Program-made: the position numbers and the translations under genes
Part shown: piece by piece, positions 1-10,904 of the stretch
Layout: the number at the start of each line of letters is the position of its first letter
Numbering within the stretch: position 1 is the first letter of the stretch
The notes under the pieces: generated by a model
Database searches by the model: none
The model's input: only the letters and a program-made list of their open reading frames with translations
Told to the model about the DNA's origin: nothing
Origin: Nageia nagi
Taxonomy: Eukaryota > Pinophyta
DNA length: 64,000 bases
Reading direction: 5' to 3'
Assembly: GCA_050084985.1 (NCBI GenBank)
Contig: JBITNC010000001.1
Coordinates: forward strand, 171,120,001 to 171,184,000

Positions 1-1891
1 AGATTTGGTTTTTCTTCACAAATGGGATCTTTAAGTGCATCTTCAAGTCCATAACATTGTTCTTATTCACCTCCATCATCAAGTGCAAGTGTAAATCCAT
101 CAATAAGAGGTAAAAGGGTGATAAAGGATCATCCTTCTTCTCAAATGTTGGATCAAAATTTTTCAAGAAGGTTGACAAGGAGTCAACACAAAGAGTTAGA
201 TGCTACTTTACAAAGGTTGAAAAAATTGCAAATGTTAGGAGATGAAGAAAATCGTGAGCCTAAAGGTGATATGGTAAATTATGCTTTAATGGTTTCTACT
301 TCTACTTCCAATTTTCATGTTTCTAGTTCTTCTAAAGTTACTAAAGTTGATGATTTTCAGCCTTCTTATTTTGATCAAGCATGTTCTAAAAAAGTGTCAA
401 TGAAGGCTATGAATGAAAAGATTTCTTCCATTTTTAAGAATGGCATATGGGAATTATGTAAGTTGCCCCAAAATAGAAAATGCATTGGATGTAAATGGAC
501 CTACAAGATCAAAAGGAATAGTGATGGTTCCATTGAAAGATACAAATCTAGGTTGGTTGCAAAAGGATTCAAACAAAAGTATGGCATATATTATGAGGAG
601 ACATGTGTTCCTATTGCATGGAAAGAGACAATCTAGATGGTACTTTCATTGGCTACCCACAAGCATTGGAATGTACATCACATGGATGTGAAGAGTGCAT
701 TCCTTAATGGCTATCTTGAAGAAGAAGTGTATGTGGTACAACCTTAAGGTTTTGAGGTTCAAGTTAAAGAATATTAGATTTATAGATTAAATAAAACTTT
801 GTATGGGGTGAAGAAAGCTCCTAGGCCTTGGTACATAAGAATCAATGACTACTTTTCAAATGTGGTTTTCAAAGAAGCAAGAGTGAGAATACTTTATATT
901 ATAAGAAACAAGGTATTGAAATTCTACTTGTTTGTTTTTATGTAGATGATTTGTTGTTTATGGAAAGTAGTTTTTCATTATGTGATTCTTTTAAAGCTAG
1001 ATGAAAAAGAAATTTCATATGATTGATATTGGTTTGATGAGTTACTTATTAGGCATGAGGTACATCAAATACATGATGAGATATTTCTTTATCAAACTAA
1101 GTATACTAGAGAGATGTTAAAAAAGTTTAACATGAGTGAATGCAAACCTATAGCTACTATAATTACACATGGAGAGATTTTGTGTTTAGATGATGGGGCT
1201 GAAAAAGTAAATAAAATAGAGTATAGGAGCATTGTGGAAAGTTTAATGTTCTTATCTAACACAAGGATGAATATATACTATATAGTATCATTTTGTTCTA
1301 GGTACATGGCTAATCCTTCTTTCTTGCACTTGAAAATAGAAAAAAGAATATTGAGGTATGTGTGTGGTACAATAAATTTTGGTATTCATTACTTCTCTAC
1401 TGATAATGTGAAGCTGATTGGTTTTAGTGATAGTGATTGGGGAAATAATCTTGATGATCAAAAGTCCACTAGTGAAAATTGTTTCTCACTTGGTACAGGT
1501 TTGGTTAGTTGGAGTTCTAAGAAGCAACCTATAGTAGCTTTATCTTATATAGAGGCTAAGTTTGTAGCATTGACCTTAGATGGCACACAAGCCTTATGTC
1601 TTTGAAAAGTTCTTGAAGAGATAGGTGAGAAATAGGAACACTCTACAACTCTTTTTTGTGACAATTAAAGTGCCATTAAGTTGGCACAAAATCCATTCCA
1701 CCATGCTCATTCTAAACACTTTGATATCAAGTACCATTTTATCAAAGACATGGTGGATAAGAATTTGATTACACTAATATATTGTAATATAAAAATTAAA
1801 TTATTGATATATTTACAAAATAAGTTACCAAATTTTAGTTTTTGATGTTGAAAGACCTGATTGTTATCCTTCTCACCATCAAGGGGAAGTA
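1..1891 (+). pseudogene. Ty1/copia pol remnant: reverse transcriptase and RNase H
   Basis: This is the 3' half of a copia polyprotein, broken by stops and frameshifts; its 5' part lies outside the window. Visible in order are a Ser-rich linker (to about 400), the start of the RT with WELCKLP, CKWTYKIKRNSDGSIERY and RLVAKGFKQKYGIYYEET (about 445-605), a stop at 634, then MDVKSAFLNGYLEEEVYV (687-740) and LYGVKKAPRPWY (about 797-832). A YVDDLLF-like sequence follows in another frame near 940-960. RNase H runs 1114-1605 with FSDSDWG, STSENCF and VSWSSKKQPIVALSYIEAKF. The C-terminal IDIFTK is at about 1800-1823. In living copia elements this protein copies element RNA in cytoplasmic particles. Several in-frame stops (634, 746, 775) show it is dead. 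Confidence 0.9.
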
Positions 1892-2307
1892 TGTTGAAAT
1901 TGGACCTTGTTAGACTTCCAAAATCAAGATTAAAAATAGATATTTTTCAATATCTAATAAAATGCAACACCATAGCATATTTGCAAAATAAATACCATTT
2001 CATTTTAAGTAGTTTATAAATGTAACCACATTTTTCCTAGAAATGCGATCACCCAGCATGTTTTACCAAAAATGCGATCGTGTTTCTTCTTGATAGTTCT
2101 TGGGTAGTTTTGGTGACTTGTCAAGAAGTTAAACTTTATCTTTTCAATTTTTTGAGTTAATTTTGATTATTATTTTTTATTATTTATCTTCAAGATGTAT
2201 AAATTAGAATTTCAAATATGCATTTAGGTTAGAATATGGAATAATATGGTGTAACTTATAAATTGCACCTTGTTCTTGTAAAGAAAACTATTGGATGAAA
2301 TATCACA
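1880..2307 (+). repeat. Copia polypurine tract and probable 3' LTR
   Basis: A polypurine tract, CAAGGGGAAG (1880-1889), directly precedes TGTTGAAATTGG at 1892. This is the normal arrangement of PPT and 3' LTR start in plant copia elements, and it sits at the right distance after the RNase H end. The right edge is uncertain. A CA-ending point near 2307 (TATCACA) is the best guess, because gypsy gag coding begins soon after. The matching 5' LTR is outside the window, so the length cannot be checked. Confidence 0.6.
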
Positions 2308-2410
2308 GTAATAATTCCACTTTGTTTTTTAGATCTATGTAAATTTGTGATTTGGATAACATTTTTATGAATGTATAATGAATGAACGAGGATTCTATAA
2401 GTCTTTTACT

Positions 2411-3587
2411 ATTTGATAATTTGTTTAATACTTTAGGAAATCCTATAAATCCCAACAAAATATTCAAGGAGTGAAACTTAAATGGGAGGATTTTGTGGTT
2501 GCTTTTAAGAAGAAATATAAAACAAATCAATTTTACTCAGAGAAGTACAATGAATTGTATACCCATCAATAAGGAAATATATCAATGGAACAATACCATA
2601 AGAAATTTGTTAAATTGTTTAAATATATACATGAGGATAAAAATGACTTGAAGGTTTATAGATTCATTTTGGGGTTAGATGCTAGAATCAAAATAATAAA
2701 AAACATGCATAAGCCACAAACTCTAGAAAAATCTTATGATCTAGCATGCTATGTAGAAAGTAATTTAGGAACCAAAAGATGCTTCATGAATTATAATATT
2801 TTGAATGAATATAAAAAAAATAAGAAATGAGAAATATGAAAAACAAAGGGTTGCTTAAATGGGAAAAAGATCATCAGCATCAAAGCAATAAGAGGTTCAA
2901 AGGGTTGCTTAAATGGGAAAAAGATCATTAGCATCAAAGCAATAAGAGGTTCAAAGGAAATAATTTTCAACAAAATCAAAATCAACCACAAAAGAAGAAT
3001 AACAATAATAGGAATGGTGATAATAATAAGAATAATCCTCAAAAAAATAGAAATCACGATTAGTGACAAAACAAAAACTTTCAAGAGAAAAGAAATGATG
3101 CTTCAAGGGAATATTACCAAAATAAGCCTCAAGGGCCAAAGAAAGGAGTTTGTTGGGTTTGTGAAAGACCTAACCACATTGTGAACAAGTATTAAAAAAA
3201 AAGAATTTGTTTGAAAATAGGATTTTTATAGCAATTGGAAAAGCTAATTTGAACGGTCAAACAACTCCTATGTAGATTTTAGGTATAATGTTTGATAATA
3301 AGTTTAAAATTCTTGTTGATAGTGATGCAACAAAAAGATTTATTTCTTATTTAATTATATAAGATATTCTAAAAGTGCCAAATTTTTTGATAGAAGGGTG
3401 GTTAGTCAAGTATGGCTCTAGTCAAACTAGTTTAGTAAACTAATATCTTATAAATGTTGAAATTAAGCTAACTAAAGGGGTTATAGAGTGGAATCTTTAT
3501 GTAATGCCCTTACATTCCTTTGATTTCATTCTAGGAATGGATTGGCTTCAAGCCCACAAAGATTTGATTGAGTATCATGAAGTGGGA
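2411..3587 (+). pseudogene. Ty3/gypsy gag-protease remnant
   Basis: The translation shows a retrotransposon Gag core: VKLKWEDFVVAFKKKY (about 2472-2519), then, after a stop near 2570, MEQYHKKFVKLFKYIHE and a GLDARIK motif (2585-2830). A basic, Asn/Gln-rich linker follows. A zinc-knuckle remnant, CWVCERPNHIVNKY (about 3151-3192), has lost its last cysteine. An aspartic-protease domain follows, with KILVDSDATKRFIS (about 3308-3350) where the active-site D-S/T-G would be, and the conserved C-terminal block SFDFILGMDWLQAHKDLIEY (3519-3577). The sequence stops there; no RT follows. It is a fossil fragment with many stops. Confidence 0.85.
2844..2951 (+). repeat. 54-bp tandem duplication inside gag
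   Basis: Two adjacent copies of a 54-bp segment (2844-2897 and 2898-2951) are nearly identical. They differ at one visible base, which creates a stop (CAG in the first, TAG in the second). The unit is 18 codons, so the duplication kept frame in the linker between the Gag core and the zinc knuckle. Confidence 0.9.
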
Positions 3588-3640
3588 GATTTTAAAAGCT
3601 TTAAGATAAAATAAACTTATCTAAAATATTGATTTTTAAA
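3588..3640 (+). repeat. Left arm of a distant inverted repeat, LTR-end-like
   Basis: GGGAGATTTTAAAAGCTTTAAGATAAAATAAAC and following bases reappear in reverse complement at about 5650-5706. The first arm starts exactly where the gypsy protease remnant ends. The GGGAG run next to it resembles a polypurine tract followed by an LTR start, so the two arms may be LTR starts of two insertions in opposite orientation. Confidence 0.6.
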
Positions 3641-4920
3641 TATATTTGGATAGAGATAAAAAATACCTTTCCAATAAGTATATACACACATAAAAGAAAG
3701 TTACAAATCTTCAAGAATATTAATTTCAAGTTTAAGGTCATAAAGAATACATTCTAAGACTTGAACAGGCCTACCAAGTGAAAGAATAGCTTTCTTAGGT
3801 TAAATATGATATAATATATATGTTTCCTAGGAGTTGAGAGGTGATGACATCTAAAAATCAATTTTTGATCCTAATAAAGAGGTATAAGATGCAATTTTTG
3901 GCATGCTAAGGTGGTAACATCAGCAAATAGGTTACCAGGTCCTAGCACAAGGATAAATTGGTTTAATATGCTCATTTTGAAGGGTTGTAACTTGATCATT
4001 TCTTAACAAAATATAGGATTATTATACCATTAAAATAAATATGAAAATTTATATCCAATTGTAAAAATATAGGAGCATTTAGAGAAGGCTAAATAGGTCA
4101 AAAATGATATGGATTTCAAATACTTCATGTAGCTTATTGAGCAAGACTATGAAAGTGCATTTTAGGATATTAATTTTTTGGAGTGTGATCTACCAACAAT
4201 TTATAACATGCACTATATACAATTGGAAAGGTATTAAATTCTCCTATGCAAAAAAAAGAATCACAATAAAAGGAGATATAGAATGAAAGGTATAGCCTTT
4301 ATAGGAAAATTGATCCTAAAATGGGTAGTTTGAGAGAGGCCCAAAAAATCCAAATATATAGTTCAATATGAAAAACAAGTACCCACCTAGTTAAACTACC
4401 ATAAAATATGTAAATATCACCTTGAAATAAACTTTAAATATTTATTCAAAGATATGCAAGTGTTTTCTCCTAGAAATATGCCCAAAAATGGATTTACACC
4501 ATATAACAACAAACAAAGACTTATAGAGAAAATTTCTTACTATTGCTATTATAGAATGAATGCCTAATTGTTACAATGATATTAGCTTATAGTGGGATAA
4601 CATTCATAAACATATAGAAAAATATGGAGTATTTGAGACTCAAAGAAATTTGATAGAATTATAGAATCTACTCAAAGAATTAGGAAAATATAAATGGAGG
4701 TCCATTACTTGTGATAGAATGTACAAATGTTCATGTATCTACATATGAATAAGATATAATAAATACTAAGAGCATTAATAGTACAACTACATGCCTACAA
4801 TAAGAATAAATTTGAAAGGTGAATAATACACTAGGTATTAGCCATTGGTATGAGTAGACTGATCAAATATAAAATTTTAATTTAAACCATGGGTTGAATT
4901 CCAATACAATTTTGGAGATT
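3641..4920. other. Non-coding stretch, possible LTR sequence
   Basis: No credible reading frame or domain was recognised on either strand. The position between two LTR-end-like arms, next to a minus-strand copia fragment, suggests degraded LTR or untranslated element sequence. No boundary could be fixed. Confidence 0.4.
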
Positions 4921-4926
4921 GAGGAG

Positions 4927-5645
4927 TCAATCCTTCAATAATGCTTTTGTAAATATGTCTACAAATTGGTCTTTATATGGATAAAATTTGAATCCAATGA
5001 ATTCATCCTTTAATAAGTCTCTCATGAAATAATGGTGAATGTCAATATGATCTCTTAGACCATGAAATATTGGATTATTTATCATAAAAATGGTGTTGGT
5101 ATTATCAAAATGTATGGGAATGTATTGGCCAAGGTCCATACCCAAGTCTTAAAATAATTGAACCATCCAAATGGATATATTTTTCTTCTACAATGGATAT
5201 AACAACTATTTTTTACCTCTTAATGCTCTAAGAAATTAGTGATTTATCAATGAATAAGGTATAACCAAATGTGCTCTTTCTATCATCAAGGATTCCAGAT
5301 CAATAACCATGAGTCTATAGTTTAGAATATTTAGAGTCAATAGCTTTACACCATAAACCAAAATGTTTTGTGCAACTCACATACCAGAGAATAATTTGGT
5401 TACTTTCCAATGAGATTCATATGGAGAATGCATGAATCTTGTTACTAAATTGACTATGAACATAATTTTAAGTTAGGTAGGTATGATATATATCAATAAG
5501 ATACCTATCTAAGGTTGTATCAACAAGAGGAGAAGAGTCCTCTTTCATCAATTTACGACCAACAACTATTGGTGTACCAATTGGTTTGTAGTCCTTCATG
5601 AAAAATCTTGCAAGCATTTCATCAACATATTTGGTAAGAAAAGTA
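4927..5645 (-). pseudogene. Ty1/copia RNase H fragment
   Basis: Read on the minus strand, about 5640-5470 gives YVDEMLARFFMKDYKPIGTP and KLMKEDSS, the connection between RT and RNase H. About 5265-5180 gives GYTLFIDKSLIS and a KIVVISIVEEKYI block matching the usual SWSSKKQ-VALS-EAEY region. The last 72 codons (5145-4927) are open and carry FDNTNTIFMINNPIFHGL, HIDIHHYFMRDLL and the end signature DQFVDIFTKAL. No RT core or integrase is present and stops are frequent. It is a truncated fossil opposite in orientation to the copia copy at the window start. Confidence 0.87.
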
Positions 5646-5649
5646 TTTT

Positions 5650-5706
5650 AGATAAGTTGTAATGAAATTAAGTTTATTTTATCTTAAATCTTTTATCAAA
5701 TCTCCC
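5650..5706 (-). repeat. Right arm of distant inverted repeat
   Basis: The reverse complement reads GGGGGAGATTTGATAAAAG then AAGATAAAATAAACTTA and ATCTAAAATA, matching the arm at 3588. The GGGGGAG stretch resembles a polypurine tract. It directly abuts the copia RNase H fragment. Confidence 0.6.
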
Positions 5707-5719
5707 CCAAGATATGTTG

Positions 5720-6440
5720 CACAACCAAGAACATCAACAATGAATGGATAATGATTCATCCTAAGAATAATGCAATAGAATTTTCTCATATTGTAAGGGT
5801 TATTACACATTTTGTATACATATCTATCAGGCATTCAAAACCATAACATTCAATTTATAAGAACCAAGTATACACATCCACATACCTAGTCTATGTTTTA
5901 TGGGTATTTTGGCATTGAAGTTCAAAGCATCCTCATGGTTGCTTGCATGACTAAGAAGGTCAATGATGGATGTATAATGATTCATCTTGGAAATAATGTA
6001 ATATGAGTTGCTTATGTTGTAAGGGATTATTTTATATTTTGTATATGTATCTATCAAGGCATTCAAAATGACAATATTTGATTTAAAATCACCAAGTAAG
6101 TGCATACACAAACCAAAGTAGAAATTTTTGAAAAAATAAAATGGAACATGGTTTCCTTTCTACTTGAAAGGATGCACCATGTCATTGTGCAAGACTATTT
6201 AGATATTTCATTACTTCACATCACCAATAATCTCCATAATAATATTCTTCATGTGTCAAATGCAATTTCCCTATTCAACATAAACATTTGAGATTAAAAC
6301 ATAAGATGCAACATATTTTGGATACAAACAAAAAAGGATTATTGCCAAATATACAAACACCCCTATTCCTACATTCTTATATAATTTACAAGCACCAAGA
6401 AAATACATCCACATGAAAAGTTTAAAGATCCATCAATTTC
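5720..6440 (-). pseudogene. PPR-derived fragments (E-type and P motifs)
   Basis: On the minus strand, 6111-5827 is open and contains HYTSIIDLLSHASNHEDALN, then a PIKHRLGMWMCILGSYK block, then MCMHLLGDFKSNIVILNAL and IDTYTKY. These match the end of a PLS-class PPR protein (the DLLGRAG and PIKP-VWMCLLGAC region of the E motif) followed by a PPR helix pair. The MWMC-LLG block occurs at least twice here, so the piece is itself rearranged. A related E-motif fragment follows at about 6380-6430. PPR proteins bind organellar RNA; these are short broken pieces, not a gene. Confidence 0.75.
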
Positions 6441-6484
6441 TCATATCATATAATGTATTTAGATAATTTCATATCATATATGAT

Positions 6485-6910
6485 ACAACTGCATTATTTT
6501 AGAATATATGGTAGATGAGGCCAATTTATCACTTTTGGAATATTTTTTACGCTTAGAAACATTTTGGGTTGGATAGTTACTTTATTTATTAAAGATAATT
6601 TTTGGGCACCATTTTGAGATATGTTTTAGGATCCTTTTTATGCAAGTATATGATTTTAAGAAAGCTAGTATAGTAAACTCCAAATTGTAATATCAGGCAC
6701 CTCCTTTGGTTCAATAATAGTTTAATTATACAAGTATGAAAATGTAAGTTTGTCACTTTCTAATAAGTTTATTATAAAAATCCCATCAAATTTTGGGCTA
6801 TATTTTTGGATGAAGATTATGCAATGTAGATGGGACATGAACACAAAGATAAGAACAATAAGATACAAATATGCTCTACAATTAGGCTAATATGATCAAG
6901 AATTACACAA
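6485..6910. repeat. Dispersed non-coding repeat A, copy 1
   Basis: The sequence from the ACAACTGCATTATTTTAG block through CACCTCCTTTGGTTCAATAA, ending near AATATGATCAAGAATTACAC, matches the segment at 24170-24480 over about 300 bases and shorter segments at 7330-7620 and 14690-14850. No coding potential was seen. Copies tend to lie beside PPR-derived fragments. Confidence 0.75.
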
Positions 6911-6919
6911 CATTTGATT

Positions 6920-7175
6920 TACAAGCACCAAGTAGATACATCCACACACCCAAGTAGCATTTTTTGATAAAATAAAATGGAACATGATTTGGTTTCTACA
7001 TGAAATAATGCACCATTTAATTATGCAATACTATTTAGATCATTCATTGCTTTGCATCACAATAATCTGCATAAGAACATTCTCCATATTTGAAACATAA
7101 TTTCCAATAATATAAATATTTGAATGTAGAATATAAAATACAATATATTTAGGAATCAAGAAAAAAAAGATTGTT
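6920..7175 (-). pseudogene. PPR E-motif fragment with associated repeat
   Basis: The plus-strand text CAAGCACCAAGTAGATACAT, CCACACACCCAAGTAG is the complement of a WMYLLGAC-type E-motif sequence seen elsewhere in the window. The rest (ATGGAACATGATTTGGTTTC and on) is shared with 6085-6300 and with the 7636-8036 duplication and has no recognised domain. Confidence 0.6.
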
Positions 7176-7237
7176 TCCTATAGAATTAATAATAATAATA
7201 ATAATTTTTTCCCATAAAACTTGATAGACATGTTTGC

Positions 7238-7330
7238 AAAATGTAGAAGATGCATGATGCCAACATAATTGCATTGACTACAATGATTGAAGAATATGTA
7301 ATTCATAGTTATAACATGTATGCCCTTAAA
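7238..7330 (+). pseudogene. PPR S-motif scrap
   Basis: The plus-strand translation near 7245-7315 gives MHDANIIALTTMIEEYVIHS, which is recognisably the PPR S-motif consensus (M-DANVVSWNAMI-GYA-HG). It is followed directly by dispersed repeat A. It is too short to be more than a relic. Confidence 0.6.
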
Positions 7331-7620
7331 ATTTTGGGTTCCCTTTTTCACAATAATATTATTTTTACAAATTTGGTATATTAATCTCCAAATTGTGATA
7401 TCAGGCACCTCCTTTGGTTGAATGATGGTCTAATTGTATAAGTATGAAAAAGGTAGTTCATCATTTTTTAATAGGTTGGTTACAACAATCCCATTAGTGT
7501 TTGGGAATTATTTTTGGATATTAATATTATGCAATGTAGATGGAATATGAACATAAATATAAGCAAAATAAGATTCAAATATGCTCTACAATTATGCTTA
7601 AATGATCAAGAATACTTGTA
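7331..7620. repeat. Dispersed repeat A, copy 2
   Basis: It shares TTTTGGGTTCCCTTTTT, then CTCCAAATTGTGATATCAGG, CACCTCCTTTGGTTGAATGA and the ATAAGATTCAAATATGCTCT tail with copies at 6660-6900, 14700-14850 and 24290-24600. Nothing coding was seen. Confidence 0.75.
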
Positions 7621-7635
7621 TGATTAATAATTACA

Positions 7636-8036
7636 CAACATTCATTTTACAAGCACCAAACATACACCTTCATACACCTAAGCCACATTTTTTTTCTAAA
7701 ATGAAATGGAACATGGTTTCCTTTCTACATAAAATCATGCACCATGTCATTGTACAAGACTCTTTAGAGATTGCATTACTTTGCATCACCAATAATATGC
7801 ATAATAACATTCTCCATTTTTAAAACATAGTTACCCAACATTCATTTTACAAGCACCAAACATACACATCCATACACCTAAGCCACACTTTTTTTCTAAA
7901 ATGAAATGGAACATGGTTTCCTTTCTACCTAAAAACATGCATCATGTCATTGTACAAGACTCTTTAGATATTGCATTACTTTTCATCACCAACAATATGC
8001 ATAAGAACATTCTCCATTTTTAAAACATAGTTACCC
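7636..8036. repeat. 200-bp tandem duplication
   Basis: Two copies in direct orientation (7636-7835 and 7836-8036) both start CAACATTCATTTTACAAGCA and end ACATAGTTACCC. They agree at the large majority of positions. Part of the unit is the complement of a PPR E-motif piece (the AAGCACCAAACATACAC segment); the rest is the ATGGAACATGGTTTCCTTTC repeat seen also at 6130 and 6970. Confidence 0.92.
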
Positions 8037-8233
8037 ATAACATAAATATTTTAAAGTGGAATGTAAGATGCATCATATTTAGGTTTCAACAAAAAAATGA
8101 ATTATTGCATGTAGAATTCTTAATAAAAAAAAGAATTATTGCCCATAAAAATTAATATACATGTATGCAAAATGTGTAAGATACATTTTGTACATATATT
8201 TTTATGGAGTATAATGATTTCACAATATACATT
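8037..8233 (+). other. Short flank with degraded PPR-like sequence
   Basis: This AT-rich sequence continues the preceding repeat. Around 8195-8225 it reads like a damaged PPR S motif, whose continuation (AATTCATAGCTATAATTAGG) seems to resume at 14690 on the far side of the gypsy insertion. That suggests the gypsy element landed in a PPR-derived repeat. Confidence 0.45.
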
Positions 8234-8941
8234 TGATCTATAATTGCCAGATGCTTATAGCACACTCAGATCCTCACTTATAGATTCAAATAAAAAAACA
8301 TTCACCATTCTAAGATCATACAAAAATTCCATATAAATTCAAAATTGCATAATATAAATTACAAAAAATATCAATCTCAAAATACATAATAAGGTAAACA
8401 TAATTATTTACCTTGGTTCAACCAATATGGGCTAATTCAACATGGAATTAGAGCCTTCTCTTCTCATTATCTATAGACATTACAATATTACATGCATAAA
8501 GAAATACCATCAACATAATGGAAAATACACTCTCCTACAATTACTGCAATTTCCTATAGAAAGAAGAAAAAATTTAAGAAATACAACAACTTTGGAATGA
8601 CTCTTAGTATCCCTTCAAGTTCTTACAATCCTAAAACTCTTCAAAATTTCCATTATGGAATCAAAGAGTAGCACACCCTTAATTAAACCTAGAATCATCT
8701 CTAATATGTTAGTTGAAGATACTAAACCCTTCAATTACCCAAAACACCAATGTACCTTCAATTCCCCCTACTGATTCATCAAGATGCACATCATTAACAT
8801 TCTAAATACATTGTGGTATGACACTACCAACATGATTTTGTATGTAAAATCTATTCTATATTTTGTTCTTTGATCTATCTCCAAGTGAAAATACCTTTGA
8901 TATGAGTACTGCTCCTATAGATAACAACCTAACATGATCTA
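8234..8941 (-). repeat. Gypsy 3' LTR
   Basis: It starts TGATCTATAATTGCCAGATG on the plus strand and ends near AACAACCTAACATGATCTA. It aligns along its whole length with 14013-14678, including the shared blocks ATTACATGCAT, CTTTGGAATGACTCTT, AATTCCCCCTAC and TCATCAAGATGCA. It is about 40 bp longer than its partner. Confidence 0.9.
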
Positions 8942-9029
8942 ATATGATGATGATTTTGTGAATGCCTTATTGAGATCTTGGTAGATTAGAAGTTAATTCT
9001 AAAAGGGTTAATTTCATCAAGGGGTATCA

Positions 9030-9975
9030 GATCCATCTTGGAGGCTCCTCTATGACATCCTTGAAATTCCATTCCACTCCTTCCTTAATCTACTTTGGTG
9101 AGGTAAAAGAGGTTTGGAGGTATAATATTCCTTCTCCCATGTTCTTTGTCAAATTTGATTATATTAATAACTTTTGTTTTCCTTGATTATGAAGTCTACA
9201 TTTAGCAAACAAATTTCAAAGTAGATGGTATATAATTTCCTTTTTTGGTTATACTAACATGTTAGTTCAATTTTTATGTTATTTCTATACATTCTTTACT
9301 AACATTATTTTGTTAGTTGCAATTCTTTTAAGTAAATTTGCTTACTGTATAGCAATAATGTGTTATTTTGAAGCAAACATTATTTTGATAGTTTCAATTT
9401 TTTTAAGTAAAATTGCAATAATATGTTGTTTTAAAATTTGTTATAGCTTAAATTTAATTTTTTTTACATTAATATCTAGTGTAGAAATGTTTAAAAGTGT
9501 TGTAATGTTTTACAACTTTGTAAAAAATTATTGCAATTTTTTTAATTGTAACAATTGCAACAATAATATTTTTACAATATGCTAAATATATGTTTGTAAA
9601 AATATACAGACAAAAAATGCATGCAATTTTTTTAATATAGTTTATTTATTTATTTTTAAATATTATGTTTAAAAAAAAAACTAATCAGAATTTAAAAAAA
9701 AAAGTAATATAGATAACTTTTTTCTGTATATATAATTTTTTATTAAAAAAAAAGAAAGGATCCCTCCATAACAATACTCATATTATTTTAATCAAATATA
9801 TAATATTTGAGTGCAATAAACATGTGTGAATCAATCTACAAAGTTTCACAATGAACACAAGATATAAAGTGGTCCTTGAGAATAAGATCTTGGTTAGTGG
9901 ATGTACTCCTAAAGAGGGAGGAACCACTCTATATCTTGTGTTCATTATGAAATTAGTTTGTGTTATTATGCTATT
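9030..9975. other. AT-rich insertion in the gypsy 3' region
   Basis: It is flanked by two related segments (8948-9029 and 9976-10055) that share GATGATG, TTGAGATCTTG/TTGAGATATTG and AAAAGGGTTAATTTCATCAA. The interior is extremely AT-rich, with T- and A-runs (9600-9770). A 108-codon open frame at 9259-9585 is low-complexity Ile/Phe/Cys/Asn sequence and is not credible as a gene. The segment may be an insertion or a local duplication. Confidence 0.5.
9844..9952. repeat. Long hairpin (inverted repeat)
   Basis: The left arm, TTTCACAATGAACACAAGAT with ATAAAGTGG, pairs with the right arm CCACTCTATATCTTGTGTTC, ATTATGAAA. The arms are about 30 bases with few mismatches and a loop of roughly 45 bases. 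It is more than a simple AT palindrome, but no known RNA structure was recognised. Confidence 0.75.
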
Positions 9976-10084
9976 ATGATGATGTTGTGAGTTCCTTTTT
10001 GAGATATTGATAGTTTAGAGATTAATTCAAAAAGGGTTAATTTCATCAATTTCATCCCAAGACTTAGGATGCTTGCCATAATAA

Positions 10085-10680
10085 CCCCTAAAGAGTTGAA
10101 CCACTATCACCACCTCATTTTGTCCATTTATTTGAGGATGAAACATAGTACTCCTTTTCAACCTTGTATCCATCTTTTTCCATAAATATGTCTAAAACTT
10201 ACCTAAAAATATACTATCTCTATCTGAAATAATAGAAGTAGGTAATACAAAATGAACCCAAATATGAGACAAGAATAAATTTGCAACATCTTTTCATGTT
10301 ATAGTATTATTACATGGAATCAAACACACATATTGCCAAATTTATCCATAACAAAAAATAAATAGTCATGACCCTTCTTAGTCATAGGTAATCCTCCCAT
10401 AAAATCCACTGAGATACACTCCCATGGATGTGAAGGTACTAGAAGTGGCTGATACAAACCCAATTTCTTATTACTTGGATTCTTAATTCAATACAAAGAA
10501 TACCCTTTATGTACTTGGAAACTTGATCTTGAATATTTGGCCAATATACATACTTTTGTAAATTGTACAATGCCTTTCCAATCCCAAAATATCATGCAAT
10601 ATTTGAAGTATGTGCTTCTCTAATCAGTCCAATCCTTTCACCTATAAGTACACATAATGCATTAAAATAATAAATAAGTC
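10085..10680 (-). pseudogene. Ty3/gypsy integrase remnant
   Basis: The minus-strand translation gives the zinc-binding region (LIREAHTSNIA, then KYVYWPNIQDQVSKYIKG) at about 10635-10500. A core piece (HGSVSQWILW) lies around 10430. The catalytic-core end FVLPTSIISDRDSIFLGKF is at about 10250-10195, and RSTMFHPQINGQNEVV at about 10160-10115. The D in SDRDSIF is the second catalytic aspartate of the DDE triad. Frames change several times. Integrase would insert the cDNA into the chromosome in a working element. Confidence 0.87.
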
Positions 10681-10904
10681 CATTTTGCAAATGAAAATCA
10701 TCCAAACCCTCATACTTGGACTTAGATGAAGACAACTACCCATACACCTCTCTAAAGTTAGGATCCTACATGTATGCCTCTAAAAATGACTCAGATAGAA
10801 AAGGAAGAAATTTTAGCACTGAAAGAGAACTCACTTTCCCCTATTTGCATGCCACCAATGACCCATAATTAGTACTACATATCATTGTGAATATGGAATA
10901 TGTA

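Noticed and set aside
9259-9585. 108-codon plus-strand open frame
   Set aside because: The product is almost only Ile, Phe, Leu, Cys, Asn and Val from AT-rich runs, inside the decayed gypsy element.
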